A stretch of 57,171 bases of DNA from Rhizobium sp. NFR07 (GTDB taxonomy: Bacteria; Pseudomonadota; Alphaproteobacteria; Rhizobiales; Rhizobiaceae), in assembly GCF_900111905.1 (NCBI RefSeq), contig NZ_FOKM01000019.1, forward strand, positions 1-57,171, given 5' to 3'. The position numbers and the translations under genes were made by a program. A model generated the notes under the pieces. That model saw nothing but the letters and a program-made list of their open reading frames with translations, did not search any database and was not told the origin of the DNA. Below are positions 9,001 to 18,400 of this stretch, in pieces (the first letter of the stretch is position 1; each line of letters begins with the position of its first letter).

Positions 9001-9025
9001 GGAACTTCGGGACCGTATGCTAGTT
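9001..9025 (+). promoter_or_regulatory. EcfG/RpoE2-type promoter of the 61-residue gene
   Basis: GGAAC (9001-9005), 17 bases, GTT (9023-9025), ending 41 bases before the ATG at 9067. Spacing and orientation fit a functional promoter of the general-stress type. Confidence 0.55.
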
Positions 9026-9066
9026 CGTGCCCTACTGACGCCAAGGGTCCTAGGAGAGCTCGGTAA

Positions 9067-9252
9067 ATGTATCATCGGCGGTATGATCTCCGCGAAGAGG
9101 GCGATGGGACTTGGACTGTGTTTGACATATTCACTGGTGTGGCAGCTGAAGTCTTCGACGAGCCCCTGATCGGGCTCGACCTAGATGAGGCCGAAGACAT
9201 CATCCAGATCCTCAACCGGGTTGACCGTCAGCGGGTGGGGTCGTGGGTGTAG
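9067..9252 (+). CDS. Small acidic hypothetical protein
   Basis: A 61-residue protein starting MYHRRYDLREEGDGTWTVFD. It has a beta-hairpin-like first half (basic start, DGTWTVFDIFTG) and an acidic helical second half (LDEAEDIIQILNRVDRQR). Proteins of this layout are scattered through rhizobial genomes as hypotheticals; I cannot give a function. A weak ribosome site (GGAG) is upstream, and the stress-type promoter at 9001-9025 supports it as a real gene. Confidence 0.62.
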   Translation: MYHRRYDLREEGDGTWTVFDIFTGVAAEVFDEPLIGLDLDEAEDIIQILNRVDRQRVGSWV

Positions 9253-9565
9253 ACAGTCGGTCATGCTGCGGCTGCGGCTTTTCGCGGCCCCGGATTCTGG
9301 CACGCGGCCAACCGCGGCCCATGTGCGCTCAACGTTAGGCGGCATTGCCCAGTTTCTGTTGCTGAAGGCACGCCGGCCAAGGTTGAGGATCACAACCGGC
9401 GGGGCCTCAGTCTTTGTGATTGCCTGTATCGGATTGCCTACCGAACACCACGAATTGGTATGAAGGCGGTGCCGGCGAACAGGTGGCTAGCTAAATCTAA
9501 TCCGAATGCCCTTAGTGCGTACCACGCTGTTTAGCAGCGAATGCCGTTTCGCCTAGTCACTCAAA
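9253..9565. other. Intergenic, nothing recognised
   Basis: A stretch of 313 bases between two convergent genes. No terminator hairpin with a T tract, promoter or convincing frame was seen. Confidence 0.4.
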
Positions 9566-10504
9566 CTATTTGACGCAATGCTTCCAGATTCCATGCATCG
9601 TGACCGCGACGGCACCGATGACTATGCCGACGATCGCTTGAACAAATGAGGTTGCGATCCAGCGTGTGATCGCCGGAACAACGACAATCGCTTGTTCAAC
9701 AAAACGAGCGAAGCCTTCAATCATGTGTTCCGGGTAATGCAGACCCATTCCGGCAAGGCTGTGGACGACGATGCTGCCGCCCACCCATAACATCGCCGCC
9801 GTTCCGATGGCCGCAAGCAACCTCAGGAGCACAGGAACCCCTTTGACGAGGCCCACCCCAATCACCTTTGCTGAACGATTTTTGCTTTGCTTGAGGTATA
9901 AACCAATATCATCAGCTTTTACGATCAAAGCAACAACGCCGTAGACACCTGCAGTGATCAGAACCCCAACTGCCCCCAGAACCGCAGCCTGCGAATAAAT
10001 AGTCAGGCTGGACACCCCCGCCAGCGTCAGTGCCATGATCTCCGCCGAGAGTATGAAGTCGGTGCGGATTGCGCCGGCAACTTTTTCGCTTTCCAACTTG
10101 GCCGGGTCGATCGACACTTTCTGGCCCGCATCGTGAAGCGAAGCATGGGGGAATACCGCCTGGTGAAGCTTCTCGGCGCCCTCATAACACAGGTAAATGC
10201 CGCCGAGCATCAGCAGAGGCGTGATCAGCCACGGCGCGAAATAACCGAGGACCAGGCAGATCGGCAGGAGAAAGATCAGTTTGTTCTTTAACGATCCAAG
10301 CGCGATTTTGCCGATGATCGGCAGTTCGCGGGCAGGGGACAGGCCCACAACGTAAGTCGGCGTGACAGCCGTATCATCGATAACGACACCCGCAGCTTTT
10401 ACGCTGGCTTTCGCTGTTTGCGCCGCGACATCGTCAACCGACGCTGCGGCAGCCTTTGCAATTGCAGCGACGTCGTCGAGCAATGCAATCAATCCAGTCG
10501 CCAA
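9566..10504 (-). CDS. DUF808 family inner-membrane protein (YedI-like)
   Basis: A 312-residue membrane protein. The N-terminus ATGLIALLDDVAAIAKAAAA and the VVGLSPARELPIIGKIALGS stretch (about 65-90), followed by about six hydrophobic segments, are typical of DUF808/YedI, a family of unknown function. The start is set at a TTG (10502-10504) because AAAGGA precedes it by 6 bases and family members begin just before the LLDD motif. A reading from 10642 would add 46 residues that do not look like the family. It stands alone, facing the same way as the acetyltransferase gene upstream. Confidence 0.82.
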   Translation of the reverse strand: MATGLIALLDDVAAIAKAAAASVDDVAAQTAKASVKAAGVVIDDTAVTPTYVVGLSPARELPIIGKIALGSLKNKLIFLLPICLVLGYFAPWLITPLLMLGGIYLCYEGAEKLHQAVFPHASLHDAGQKVSIDPAKLESEKVAGAIRTDFILSAEIMALTLAGVSSLTIYSQAAVLGAVGVLITAGVYGVVALIVKADDIGLYLKQSKNRSAKVIGVGLVKGVPVLLRLLAAIGTAAMLWVGGSIVVHSLAGMGLHYPEHMIEGFARFVEQAIVVVPAITRWIATSFVQAIVGIVIGAVAVTMHGIWKHCVK

Positions 10505-10652
10505 TGTCGTTCCTTTCGTTCTGATTTCTGATTTGAAGTAGGGCGCCGAACGGCGCGGTGAAGGCGGCTTTGCGGAGCGACCGGTCCAAGTTACATCAAG
10601 CTGAAGACCGCCAAAGAATTTGGCGCAGCAGCCTTGTAGCAAAGCGCCGAAT

Positions 10653-11138
10653 TCATCCGAGACTAGACCGCCACTTCGGCTCGATGGAATCCGGCCATGT
10701 GTATTCCATCACCGAACCGTCCGTCAGGGGAGACGGAACGTCTTTCCAGCCCCGTCGTCGGTAGAACTGCGAACCGCCCCCGGTTGCCGTGAGATAAAGA
10801 GGTGATCGTCCCCGGTTGGCCGCTTGCTTGATCGCTTCGTTGACGAGCGCCGACCCAACACCGACCCGCCGGTGATTAGCGTCGACCCAAAGCGACGATA
10901 GCCAAGGCGATAAATCTCGACGGGGGGCCGAGTTGCTTTCGACGACGGACACCGTACCGAGGAATGCGCTTTGATCGAGCGCAACGAGAACGAACGGAAA
11001 TGCGCGGCCCACTATTGCCTCTGAAATCCTAGAGCGAACAGTCCCAATTGTCCGTTCCTCCTCCCCCCAATGAGCCCATATCCGGTTTGCGACCGTGTCT
11101 ACCAGCCATGGGCATTGATGGAGATCAGATATTTGCAT
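10653..11138 (-). CDS. GNAT family N-acetyltransferase
   Basis: A protein of 161 residues, starting MQISDLHQCPWLVDTVANRI. The acetyl-CoA binding motif A lies in SLWVDANHRRVGVGSALVNE (R/Q-x-x-G-x-G/A) and the C-terminal strand in QFYRRRGWKD, as in GNAT enzymes. The acceptor substrate cannot be read from sequence. I prefer the start at 11138 to 11216 because family members begin close to the MQISDL segment and the longer N-terminus is low-complexity, but no strong ribosome site decides it. It is followed by the DUF808 gene after 148 bases. Confidence 0.8.
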   Translation of the reverse strand: MQISDLHQCPWLVDTVANRIWAHWGEEERTIGTVRSRISEAIVGRAFPFVLVALDQSAFLGTVSVVESNSAPRRDLSPWLSSLWVDANHRRVGVGSALVNEAIKQAANRGRSPLYLTATGGGSQFYRRRGWKDVPSPLTDGSVMEYTWPDSIEPKWRSSLG

Positions 11139-11377
11139 GGGCACCACACGGAGCGGTTGGAGACGAGGCGACGGAACATAGCTTCCAAACGGTTGTAGCA
11201 TGGGCGAGTTCGCCACGACCCGCCCAGCGCTCCGCGGTCAGCAAGACGCCAAGGGACGAATGCTTGCTGACGAGTTGACCGTCAACCAGCCCTGCAGCCT
11301 GAACAACTCGGCGTAGTAGTCCTCACGCGCGTGGGTGCTATGAGACTTGCATGAACCGTGCTGAATAAGGACCAGGG

Positions 11378-12262
11378 CTAGCGATAGGCGTCATTGCCGG
11401 TCTTGCCAGGCTTGGCAGGATCCAGCGCATAACGCCCACCCTCCGGTACTGCGATTGCCACAAAATTCGCGGCGAGTTCCTGCAACCGTTTGCGAGCATT
11501 ATCTCCACGCACCGGGCGGCCATGGCCACTGATGATGAGTTCAGGCTCCAGCGCGGCGAGGATAGCAACCGACTGTTCGGCAGCCTCCCAATCTTGAGTC
11601 AAGTATCGGGGTGGCCCGTGCATTTCTGGCTTTTGGGTGATGACCTCATACACCGACTCCTGCCCGGTTGTAATAATTGCGTCTCCTGCGATCAGGGTCC
11701 GGTCGCTCTCGCGCCAAAGGGAGATGTGGCCAGGCGCATGGCCGGGTGTATGCAACCAGCGCCAGTCCGGCATCTCAGGTATGCTCTGATCAGAAGGCAA
11801 TACCTTCAACCAAGGGCTTACGTCTACGGGCGAACGCGGAAAGAGCGGCGAGATCAACGCGATTGCTCCTCCGCCGACGAATGCGTCGGCAGGAGGATAT
11901 GAAGATTGTCCGTTCAGATATGGAAATTCCAGTGGATGAGCATAGACCGGCACGTTCCAGTGTCGCGCCAACGGCTCCAGAGCACCCACATGATCGAAAT
12001 GACCATGGGTTAGGACAATTGCCGAAGGCCGGGTGTTGCGACCAAATCGGTGCTCCGCCGCCTCGAGAATCGCGTTTTTCGACGTGGGAAGTCCAGTGTC
12101 GATCAGCACCCATTCATCGCCTCTTGAGGGAGTGCCATAAAAGACGACATTGACGATTGACATCCGCAGGTAGGAAAGATCAGGCGCGATGATCGACGTA
12201 TCGGATCCGGCTTGTCTCACCGGCGCGAGATCATCTTCTTCGAGGGCGAGCTGTAAGGTCAT
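11378..12262 (-). CDS. MBL-fold metallo-hydrolase
   Basis: A 294-residue hydrolase with the metallo-beta-lactamase fold. The zinc motif THGHFDHVG is near residue 98, a further metal His lies in HTPGHAPGHISLW, and GDAIITT plus the last His in ISGHGRPV complete the site. The substrate is unknown; the family includes glyoxalase II-like thioesterases, lactonases and RNases, and the sequence does not choose. AAGGAGCT immediately before ATG 12262 fixes the start; the upstream in-frame ATG at 12364 is not used. A stress-type promoter ends 23 bases upstream of the ATG. Confidence 0.88.
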   Translation of the reverse strand: MTLQLALEEDDLAPVRQAGSDTSIIAPDLSYLRMSIVNVVFYGTPSRGDEWVLIDTGLPTSKNAILEAAEHRFGRNTRPSAIVLTHGHFDHVGALEPLARHWNVPVYAHPLEFPYLNGQSSYPPADAFVGGGAIALISPLFPRSPVDVSPWLKVLPSDQSIPEMPDWRWLHTPGHAPGHISLWRESDRTLIAGDAIITTGQESVYEVITQKPEMHGPPRYLTQDWEAAEQSVAILAALEPELIISGHGRPVRGDNARKRLQELAANFVAIAVPEGGRYALDPAKPGKTGNDAYR

Positions 12263-12285
12263 AAAAAGCTCCTTTGTGGCTTGAG

Positions 12286-12310
12286 AACCAACCGACTTCC
12301 TCAAAGTTCC
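12286..12310 (-). promoter_or_regulatory. EcfG/RpoE2-type promoter of the MBL-fold gene
   Basis: On the minus strand GGAAC (12306-12310), 17 bases, GTT (12286-12288). Position relative to ATG 12262 allows only a short leader that just holds the ribosome site. Confidence 0.55.
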
Positions 12311-12788
12311 ATGGCAGCTTTCCCAAATTTCAAGCGCAAACTTTTGTCGCATCCTGGTCAGCATGCAGTGGATCAGCCGCTATCTGGCACGACAACGCGG
12401 CGCCCGCATCTTTGATGAGCATCAATCGGAAATGAGCGATAGCGCCATGTCTTCTGAGTGCCAAACCGTCGGTTCGCACGATGAAGGATGATGAAGCTTG
12501 GATCGAGCCCGTCCCCCTCAGTGCGGAGTAGCAGATGGTCTGACCAGTTCCGATTGTGAGCATTTATTCGCGCAGAGGGGGGGCCAAGAAAGCCGCCATA
12601 GACGCCCGGGATAATGGGATGCCGCCGGGTCGAAACGCCATGATCGCGGTGCGAAGACATGCGGACGACCAATTCCCAGCAGCGATGAATTTCTCCTGCG
12701 GATACCCGGGGAAGCAACGACGATCTCACTATTACTGGACGGCTATCTTTGATCGAGCAGCTAGCCTCTACCGTCGCGCTTTTTTTGA
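12311..12788. other. Intergenic between two divergent stress-type promoters
   Basis: About 480 bases with no supported gene; frames on both strands lack motifs and ribosome sites. The stretch lies between two outward-facing GGAAC-N17-GTT promoters. Confidence 0.4.
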
Positions 12789-12813
12789 GGAACAATCGGA
12801 TTTCCCTGATGTT
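12789..12813 (+). promoter_or_regulatory. EcfG/RpoE2-type promoter of the 12852-14777 operon
   Basis: GGAAC (12789-12793), 17 bases, GTT (12811-12813), the -10 half reading TGTT. It ends 38 bases before ATG 12852, a normal promoter distance. The operon it serves contains holin-superfamily and DUF3618 genes, a set often seen under stress control in rhizobia. Confidence 0.6.
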
Positions 12814-12851
12814 GAGCGTGCTCCAGCAACAGCCAACCCTTGGAGAATCCA

Positions 12852-13394
12852 ATGATCGATCGTGGAGAAAGTGCTTCCGGGTCCGCGACGGCGGATCTCA
12901 AACAAAAAGTCAGTGAAGATATCCGATCTGTCTCTGATTTCGCTAGCCGGGAGGTCGCAAGCGCATCGGACAAGGCCAACGACGCTGCGACCGACCAGAA
13001 GAACATCTTGGCGGAGAAACTGGGTGTCGTTGCGCACGCCTTAGAAAAGGTCGCCACCGAACTTGATAGCGGTGACAATCGTGACGTCAGCAAAGTTACT
13101 CGAAATCTCGGAACGAGCCTCCGTAGCGCGTCTGATAGCATTCAGGATCGCAGCTTGAGCGAGATTGCTGGAATGGCTGAAGACTTCGGCCGCAAGCAGC
13201 CCCTCGCATTTCTGAGCATAGCGGCCATAGCGGGTCTTGCTGCAAGCCGCTTCCTGACATCTTCGGCTCCCAAGTCGGGTCGGTCACAAAGCCATGGGAC
13301 CGCCGCCAGTCGCCAGCTCTCGCCTTCTGGAGGACCGTCGACATCTGTAGCGCCTACCGGCCTTACCGCCGCGGAGGACCGCGCCCATGACTAA
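12852..13394 (+). CDS. Hydrophilic stress-operon protein, nutrient-deprivation-induced type
   Basis: A protein of 180 residues. The first 110 are hydrophilic and mostly helical (Ala, Ser, Asp, Lys). A short hydrophobic segment with KQPLAFLSIAAIAGLAASRF (about 115-135) follows, then a Ser/Thr/Pro/Gly-rich tail. The layout resembles proteins labelled nutrient deprivation-induced in rhizobia, which sit with the same partners; biochemical function is unknown. The start is ATG 12852, with GGAG 6 bases upstream. The end overlaps the next gene by 8 bases. Association with the inner membrane is inferred from the single hydrophobic stretch. Confidence 0.72.
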   Translation: MIDRGESASGSATADLKQKVSEDIRSVSDFASREVASASDKANDAATDQKNILAEKLGVVAHALEKVATELDSGDNRDVSKVTRNLGTSLRSASDSIQDRSLSEIAGMAEDFGRKQPLAFLSIAAIAGLAASRFLTSSAPKSGRSQSHGTAASRQLSPSGGPSTSVAPTGLTAAEDRAHD

Positions 13395-13803
13395 TTCAAC
13401 TGATCACCGATCCCTTCCAGAATTGGTTACCGGCTTGGTCGGCGACATTTCGGGCCTCTTCCGGAAAGAGATCCAGCTCGCAAAGTCAGAGGCGTCGGAA
13501 AAGCTGTCGCATGCTTTGACGGGGGTGGAAGCCTTCGCGGCAGGCCTCGTGCTGGCGATCTGCGCGGTGGGCGTATTGCTGGCGGCATTGGTGAAAGGGA
13601 TCACGGCGCTGCTGGTCTCGCAAGGCATGGCAGAACCCAGCGCCGATGCACTTTCGTCTGTAATAGTCGGCGTCGTAGTCGCGTTCTTAGCCTGGGCGAT
13701 TGCTTCGCGAGGACTGAAGGCCCTCAAGGGCGAAAATCTTAAGCTCGAGCGCACCTCCGCCGCCATGCAGCGCGACGCTCAGATCGTAAAGGATAGAACC
13801 TAA
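13387..13803 (+). CDS. Phage holin superfamily III / DUF1469-type membrane protein
   Basis: A 138-residue protein. An amphipathic N-terminal helix carries LFRKEIQLAKSEASEKL (about 23-41). Two membrane segments, AFAAGLVLAICAVGVLLAAL and SSVIVGVVVAFLAWAIA, and a charged tail follow. This matches the bacterial Holin-X/DUF1469 family, which in non-phage settings is envelope-associated and of unknown role; it is not evidence for a prophage. Overlaps at both ends (8 bases with the gene before, the A of TAATG with the one after) show translational coupling in a three-gene operon. Confidence 0.85.
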   Translation: MTNSTDHRSLPELVTGLVGDISGLFRKEIQLAKSEASEKLSHALTGVEAFAAGLVLAICAVGVLLAALVKGITALLVSQGMAEPSADALSSVIVGVVVAFLAWAIASRGLKALKGENLKLERTSAAMQRDAQIVKDRT

Positions 13804-14777
13804 TGGCCTATATGTCAGACAATCCCCGATCGGTAGAGATCGAACAAGAGATCGCTCAGGACCGCCAGCGCATCGAGGAACGGCTCGACGCAATCCAGCA
13901 GCTGATGTCGCCGGGCCAACTGGTCGACGAAGCACTTGCCTACGTCAAGTCGAGCTGCGGCGGCGAATATGCTTTGATCTTGGGGGCCGCGGTAAAAAAT
14001 AATCCAATACCGCTGGCCCTCATGGGCGTCGGCCTTGCATGGCTTATGGCTGGACCGAAAAACAGCGTGGCATCCTACGCCCAAAGCTCGAGCGAAACGT
14101 ACCCGCTTGCCACCACCAGCGGCAATCTGCGTCGAATTGGCCCCCCGGAAGCGGAAGGTGACGTCCACTATAGCCACTTCAGTGATGCTGCGGGAAGCCG
14201 ATTTAAGGCTTTGACGGATGGAACAGGCCGTCGCGCTGGACATTTCAACGATGCCAGCGGAAAAACCTACCGCGGCTTTGCAGACGCCACCGGTCGGCCA
14301 ATCCATGATATCCGGGATGAGGCCGGGAACCTCTTTGACGAAGCCTCCGGTTGGATATCCAACTCTTGGCAATCGATCACCGGCTCTGCAGGCAAGGCTG
14401 GACAACAACTTTCAAATGCAGCCGGCAGTGCGACCGACGTGGGCTCGCAACTAAATGACGCGGTGCTGAAGCATTTCAAAGATCAGCCTCTCGTTGGCGG
14501 CGCGCTAGCATTTGCGCTTGGCGCGGCAATCGGAGCGACACTGCCGCATACCCAGACGGAAGATGAGGCCCTCGGAGAGGCATCTGATCGCTTGAAGGAC
14601 ACGGTCTCGGCTGAGGTCTCGAAGACGGTCGACAAAGCCGGCGAAGCGGCGTCGGAAGCGTATCACAAAGCGGTGACTATCGCGTCCGATGTGCACGATG
14701 ACGCGAGGGCTAGGATCGTCGCAGAGTCCGCGCCTACCACGAGGGCGGGCCCAAACAACTCTGACAACGACATCTAG
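13803..14777 (+). CDS. DUF3618 protein with 11-residue repeats
   Basis: A protein of 324 residues. An N-terminal DUF3618-like segment (about 10-40, IEQEIAQDRQRIEERLDAI) is followed by a membrane stretch near 68-84. Residues 128-215 form eight consecutive 11-residue units, most with D/N-x-x-G at the start. A second hydrophobic segment follows (GGALAFALGAAIGATL, about 233-248), then a charged helical tail. The 11-residue periodicity is reminiscent of LEA-type desiccation proteins, though no homology is claimed. It is the third gene of a coupled operon behind a stress-type promoter, which fits an envelope protection role. Function is inferred only. Confidence 0.78.
   Translation: MAYMSDNPRSVEIEQEIAQDRQRIEERLDAIQQLMSPGQLVDEALAYVKSSCGGEYALILGAAVKNNPIPLALMGVGLAWLMAGPKNSVASYAQSSSETYPLATTSGNLRRIGPPEAEGDVHYSHFSDAAGSRFKALTDGTGRRAGHFNDASGKTYRGFADATGRPIHDIRDEAGNLFDEASGWISNSWQSITGSAGKAGQQLSNAAGSATDVGSQLNDAVLKHFKDQPLVGGALAFALGAAIGATLPHTQTEDEALGEASDRLKDTVSAEVSKTVDKAGEAASEAYHKAVTIASDVHDDARARIVAESAPTTRAGPNNSDNDI
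14184..14447 (+). repeat. Eight in-frame 33-base units encoding 11-residue repeats
   Basis: Within the DUF3618 protein, residues 128-215 divide into eight units of exactly 11: DAAGSRFKALT, DGTGRRAGHFN, DASGKTYRGFA, DATGRPIHDIR, DEAGNLFDEAS, GWISNSWQSIT, GSAGKAGQQLS, NAAGSATDVGS. Gly at position 4 is kept in seven of eight and an acidic or Asn first residue in six. The DNA itself has diverged, so this is an old protein-level repeat, not a recent tandem duplication. Confidence 0.8.
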
Positions 14778-15438
14778 CCTATTGCCTGTTCTTCGTTCTC
14801 GCCGGACAGGCATCGAACTACGCCACGGAAGCTACCGCGAAGAACATGGCCCAGCCGATGGGGCGTCCGATCCGCTCGCCAAACATACAACTGATTTCGA
14901 GACGTGTGGTCAGGGTCCAACGGCTTGCTGCCCGTGCCTTGATCGCCAGGCTTTTTTCTTGATCAGGTTGCCGCTTGTCGGAGCCCTCCTGCTGCCGGAG
15001 CTCCTTGTCGACTGTCTCGCGCGAACCTTCCGAGAAATCCGTGTCTTTTGGAGCGGACATCACCCACCGGCCCCTGCCCAAAGTTCCTGAGAACGGTCGC
15101 GTATGGACAAGCGTGATGACAGGAGGCCCAGACGTTAGCGGGAATGCCGCTCCGTGACGTAATCTCGCCTGTGGGTCCAGTGGCGTCGACACGACTACGG
15201 CGCTACGGTCGCGCTGGAACATACCCTCGATTTTCATTCCCGGTAACGTCGATGCGTCATGCCGGCGCGCGCGCAACATTGGAACTCAATCGATTTTTTT
15301 GGGAAGCCCTATTCCAAGAGCGAAGTATCACTGAACACTTTTGCCAGCTACCCTGATGTTTTCTCTGAAGAGCTTGCTGAACAGTCCTATCGGCTTTATG
15401 CCCGGTTGGCCAAGCGAACTCTGACATAAGCTGTGATC
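14778..15438. other. Intergenic before the hybrid kinase
   Basis: About 660 bases. A possible small minus-strand gene (14818-15063) is listed separately with low confidence. No stress-type promoter or clear sigma-70 promoter was found for the kinase. Confidence 0.4.
14818..15063 (-). CDS. Possible small hypothetical protein
   Basis: An 81-residue frame starting MSAPKDTDFSEGSRETVDKE. The first 40 residues are hydrophilic and reminiscent of short rhizobial hypotheticals with an EGSRETVD-like motif; the second half is less protein-like and may be a changed end. The frame is open further upstream to 15279, but that part looks random. There is no strong ribosome site. It could be a degraded gene or chance. 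Confidence 0.3.
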   Translation of the reverse strand: MMSAPKDTDFSEGSRETVDKELRQQEGSDKRQPDQEKSLAIKARAASRWTLTTRLEISCMFGERIGRPIGWAMFFAVASVA

Positions 15439-18400
15439 ATGACCGAAGACAAGCACCTTCAGATCGTCGAACGGCTCAGCGCCGCCCAAGCGGCGGGAGG
15501 CGTCGGAAGTTTTTCAATAGACATCGCCAACGATCTTGTCACGGCCACGCCTGAATTCTCGAAACTGTACGGCTTGGATCATCTCATGGTGCGACCGGCA
15601 ACCGATTTCGAAGCTGTCGTTCTTGTGGATGACCAGCCGGTCGTCTCACATCCTGGTAACCGTCGGATGGGAAATGCTGCCACAGAGGTCGAATACCGGA
15701 TCCGCCGGCACGATGGCGAAATCCGCTGGATCGCCCGAAAAGGCGAATTTGAGCGCGATGCAAGCGGCAATCCGATCCGTTTTATCGGTATCGCCCGTGA
15801 TGTAACATCCAGGAGGGTAGCAGAGGACAATCTCAGGAAGACGCAGGAAAAGCTCACTCTAGCTCTGGAGGCGACCGGGGTTGGGACGTTTGACTATGAT
15901 CTCGTCCATAACGTGCTTGAATGGGACGACAGGTGCCGGGAGCTGTTCGGGCTTCCGGACGAGGCTCCTGTCTCCTACGAGACATTCCTAAGCGGTTTGC
16001 ATCCGGATGACCGGGACAAGATCGATGCTGCCGTCAAGGCAGCGGTCAACGTTGAGGGAAATGGGGAATACGACGTAGCCTACCGTACGGTTGGCGTCGT
16101 GGACGGCGTTGTTCGCTGGGTCGCGGCGAAAGGCCGGACGTTCTTCGAGAACGGGATAGCTCTCCGTTTTATCGGAACAGTCCGCGACGTGACTCAGGCG
16201 CGGCTGGAGGAGATGGCGCACAGGGAGACAGAGGAGCGCTATCATCTCGCAAGCCGTGCAACCAACGACGCGATATGGGACTGGGATTTCTCCACGAACT
16301 TCGTGCTGTGGAACGAGGCGCTTGTGAAGGCATACGGCCATCGCATGGAGAATGTTGAGCCGACGGGAGAATGGTGGATAAAGCACATCCACCCGGACGA
16401 CCGCTCCCGCATCGACCGATCGATCCATGCGGCTATCGATGGATCAGATGCGGATTGGAGTGGCGAATATCGCTTCCGCCGGGCCGACGGGACCTATGCG
16501 CCCGTGCTGGATCGCGGACACATCATCCGGGATGAGATGGGCAGCGCAATCCGCATGATCGGCGCTATGCTCGATCTCACCCGCGTCCAGGAAGCAGAGG
16601 CCGCCCTTCGCGAGAGCGAGCTGCGTTATCGCAGTTTGTTTGCCTCTCTGGATGAGGGCCTTTGCATGATCGAATTTGTCGACGGTCCGGACGGACCGCT
16701 GAGTGACTACGTCCATCTCGAATACAACGAGGCTTACAAGCGGCAGTCCGGCGTGCCTGATATCATCGGGAAAACCGTTCGCGAGGCCTTCCCGCAGGAG
16801 GCCGATAAATGGGTCGAGTTCTATCGCACTGTTTTGGAGACAGGAGAGCCGCGGCGGCTTGAACTCGCATTTGACGAGACCAAGCGTATCCTCGATGTCG
16901 GTGCCTTCCGCGTCGAGCCGCCGAGCCGGCGCCAGATTGCAGTCATCTGTCAGGATGTCACCGCGCGCCGAAGGGCTGAACAGGCGCTACAGGAAATGAA
17001 CGAGACGCTCGAGCGGCGCGTGGCGGAGCGAACCGCCGACCGCGACCGCATGTGGCGGCTGTCGACCGACATCATGCTTGTCGCCGACTTCTCCGCAAGG
17101 ATAACTGCGGTCAATCCGGCCTGGAAATCCGTATTTGGCTGGGAGGAGGGTGAGCTGATTGGACGCTCCTTCATGGACCTCGTTCACCCTGACGATAGGC
17201 AATCCACGCTCGACGAAGTCGGTAAGCTTGGCCAAGGCGCGACGACTTTCCTATTCGAGAACCGTTACCAAGCCCATGACGGCAGCTATCGCACAATTTC
17301 CTGGACAGCAGTGCCTGATGACGCATTCATCCACGCTGTCGGGCGTGACGTCACCGAAGAGCGTGAAGCGGCGATCGCGTTGAAAAGGACGGAAACGGCC
17401 CTACAGCAGGCGCAGAAGATGGAGGCCATCGGAAACCTGACCGGTGGTGTGGCTCATGACTTCAATAACTTGCTTCAGGTGGTCGCCGGCAACCTGCAAC
17501 TCCTTGCCAAGGACGTTGTCGAAAACGACCAGGCCCAGCGCCGTATCGTCAACGCTTTGGCCGGTGTTGACCGTGGATCAAAGCTCGCATCGCAATTGCT
17601 GGCCTTCGGTCGTCGCCAGGCTTTGGATCCCCGCGTTCTCAACATCGGGCGCCTCGTGCGCGGAATGGACGAGATGCTGCGTCGGACGATCGGCGAGGGT
17701 GTCGAGGTAGAGACGATCGTTTCGGGCGGTCTTTGGAATACGCTCGTCGATCCAATGCAGATCGAGAACGCGATCCTCAACCTTGCGATCAATGCGCGCG
17801 ACGCGATGGACGGTTTCGGCAAGCTGACAATCGAAGTCGGAAATAGCCATATCGACGATGCCTATTCTAGGCTGCACCAGGACGTGCAACCGGGTCAGTA
17901 TGTCGTCTTGGCTGTCACCGACACAGGCACGGGCATGTCGCCCGATCTCATAGAAAAGGTCTTTGAGCCATTCTTTTCGACCAAGCCGGAGGGGAAGGGG
18001 ACCGGTCTTGGTCTGTCTATGGTTTATGGCTTCGTCAAACAGACCGGCGGTCACGTCAAGATCTACAGCGAGGTTGGCCACGGCTCGACCATCAAAATGT
18101 ATTTGCCCCGCTCGATGGGGCAGGAAGATCTTGAGGTCGTGACCCTCGATGGCCCTATCGAAGGCGGCCCCGAGACCATACTCGTCGCTGAGGATGACGA
18201 GGGTGTGCGGGCCACCGTTGTCGAAATGCTACAGGAACTGGGGTACCGCGTCCTGAAAGCGCCCGATGCCAGCGCTGCTCTGAGCATATTGGAGAGCGGG
18301 ATGCCAATCGATCTGCTGTTCACCGACGTTGTGATGCCTGGCCCTCTGAAAAGTGCCGAGCTCGCTCGCAAGGCGAAAGAACGGCTCCCTCACATCGCCA

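Noticed and set aside
10505..10513. GGAAC on the minus strand at the DUF808 start
   Set aside because: It is the ribosome-binding region of that gene, and no GTT follows at the required spacing.
13387..13803. Prophage signal from the holin-superfamily gene
   Set aside because: No lysin, terminase, capsid or other phage gene is nearby, and the partners are stress/envelope proteins.
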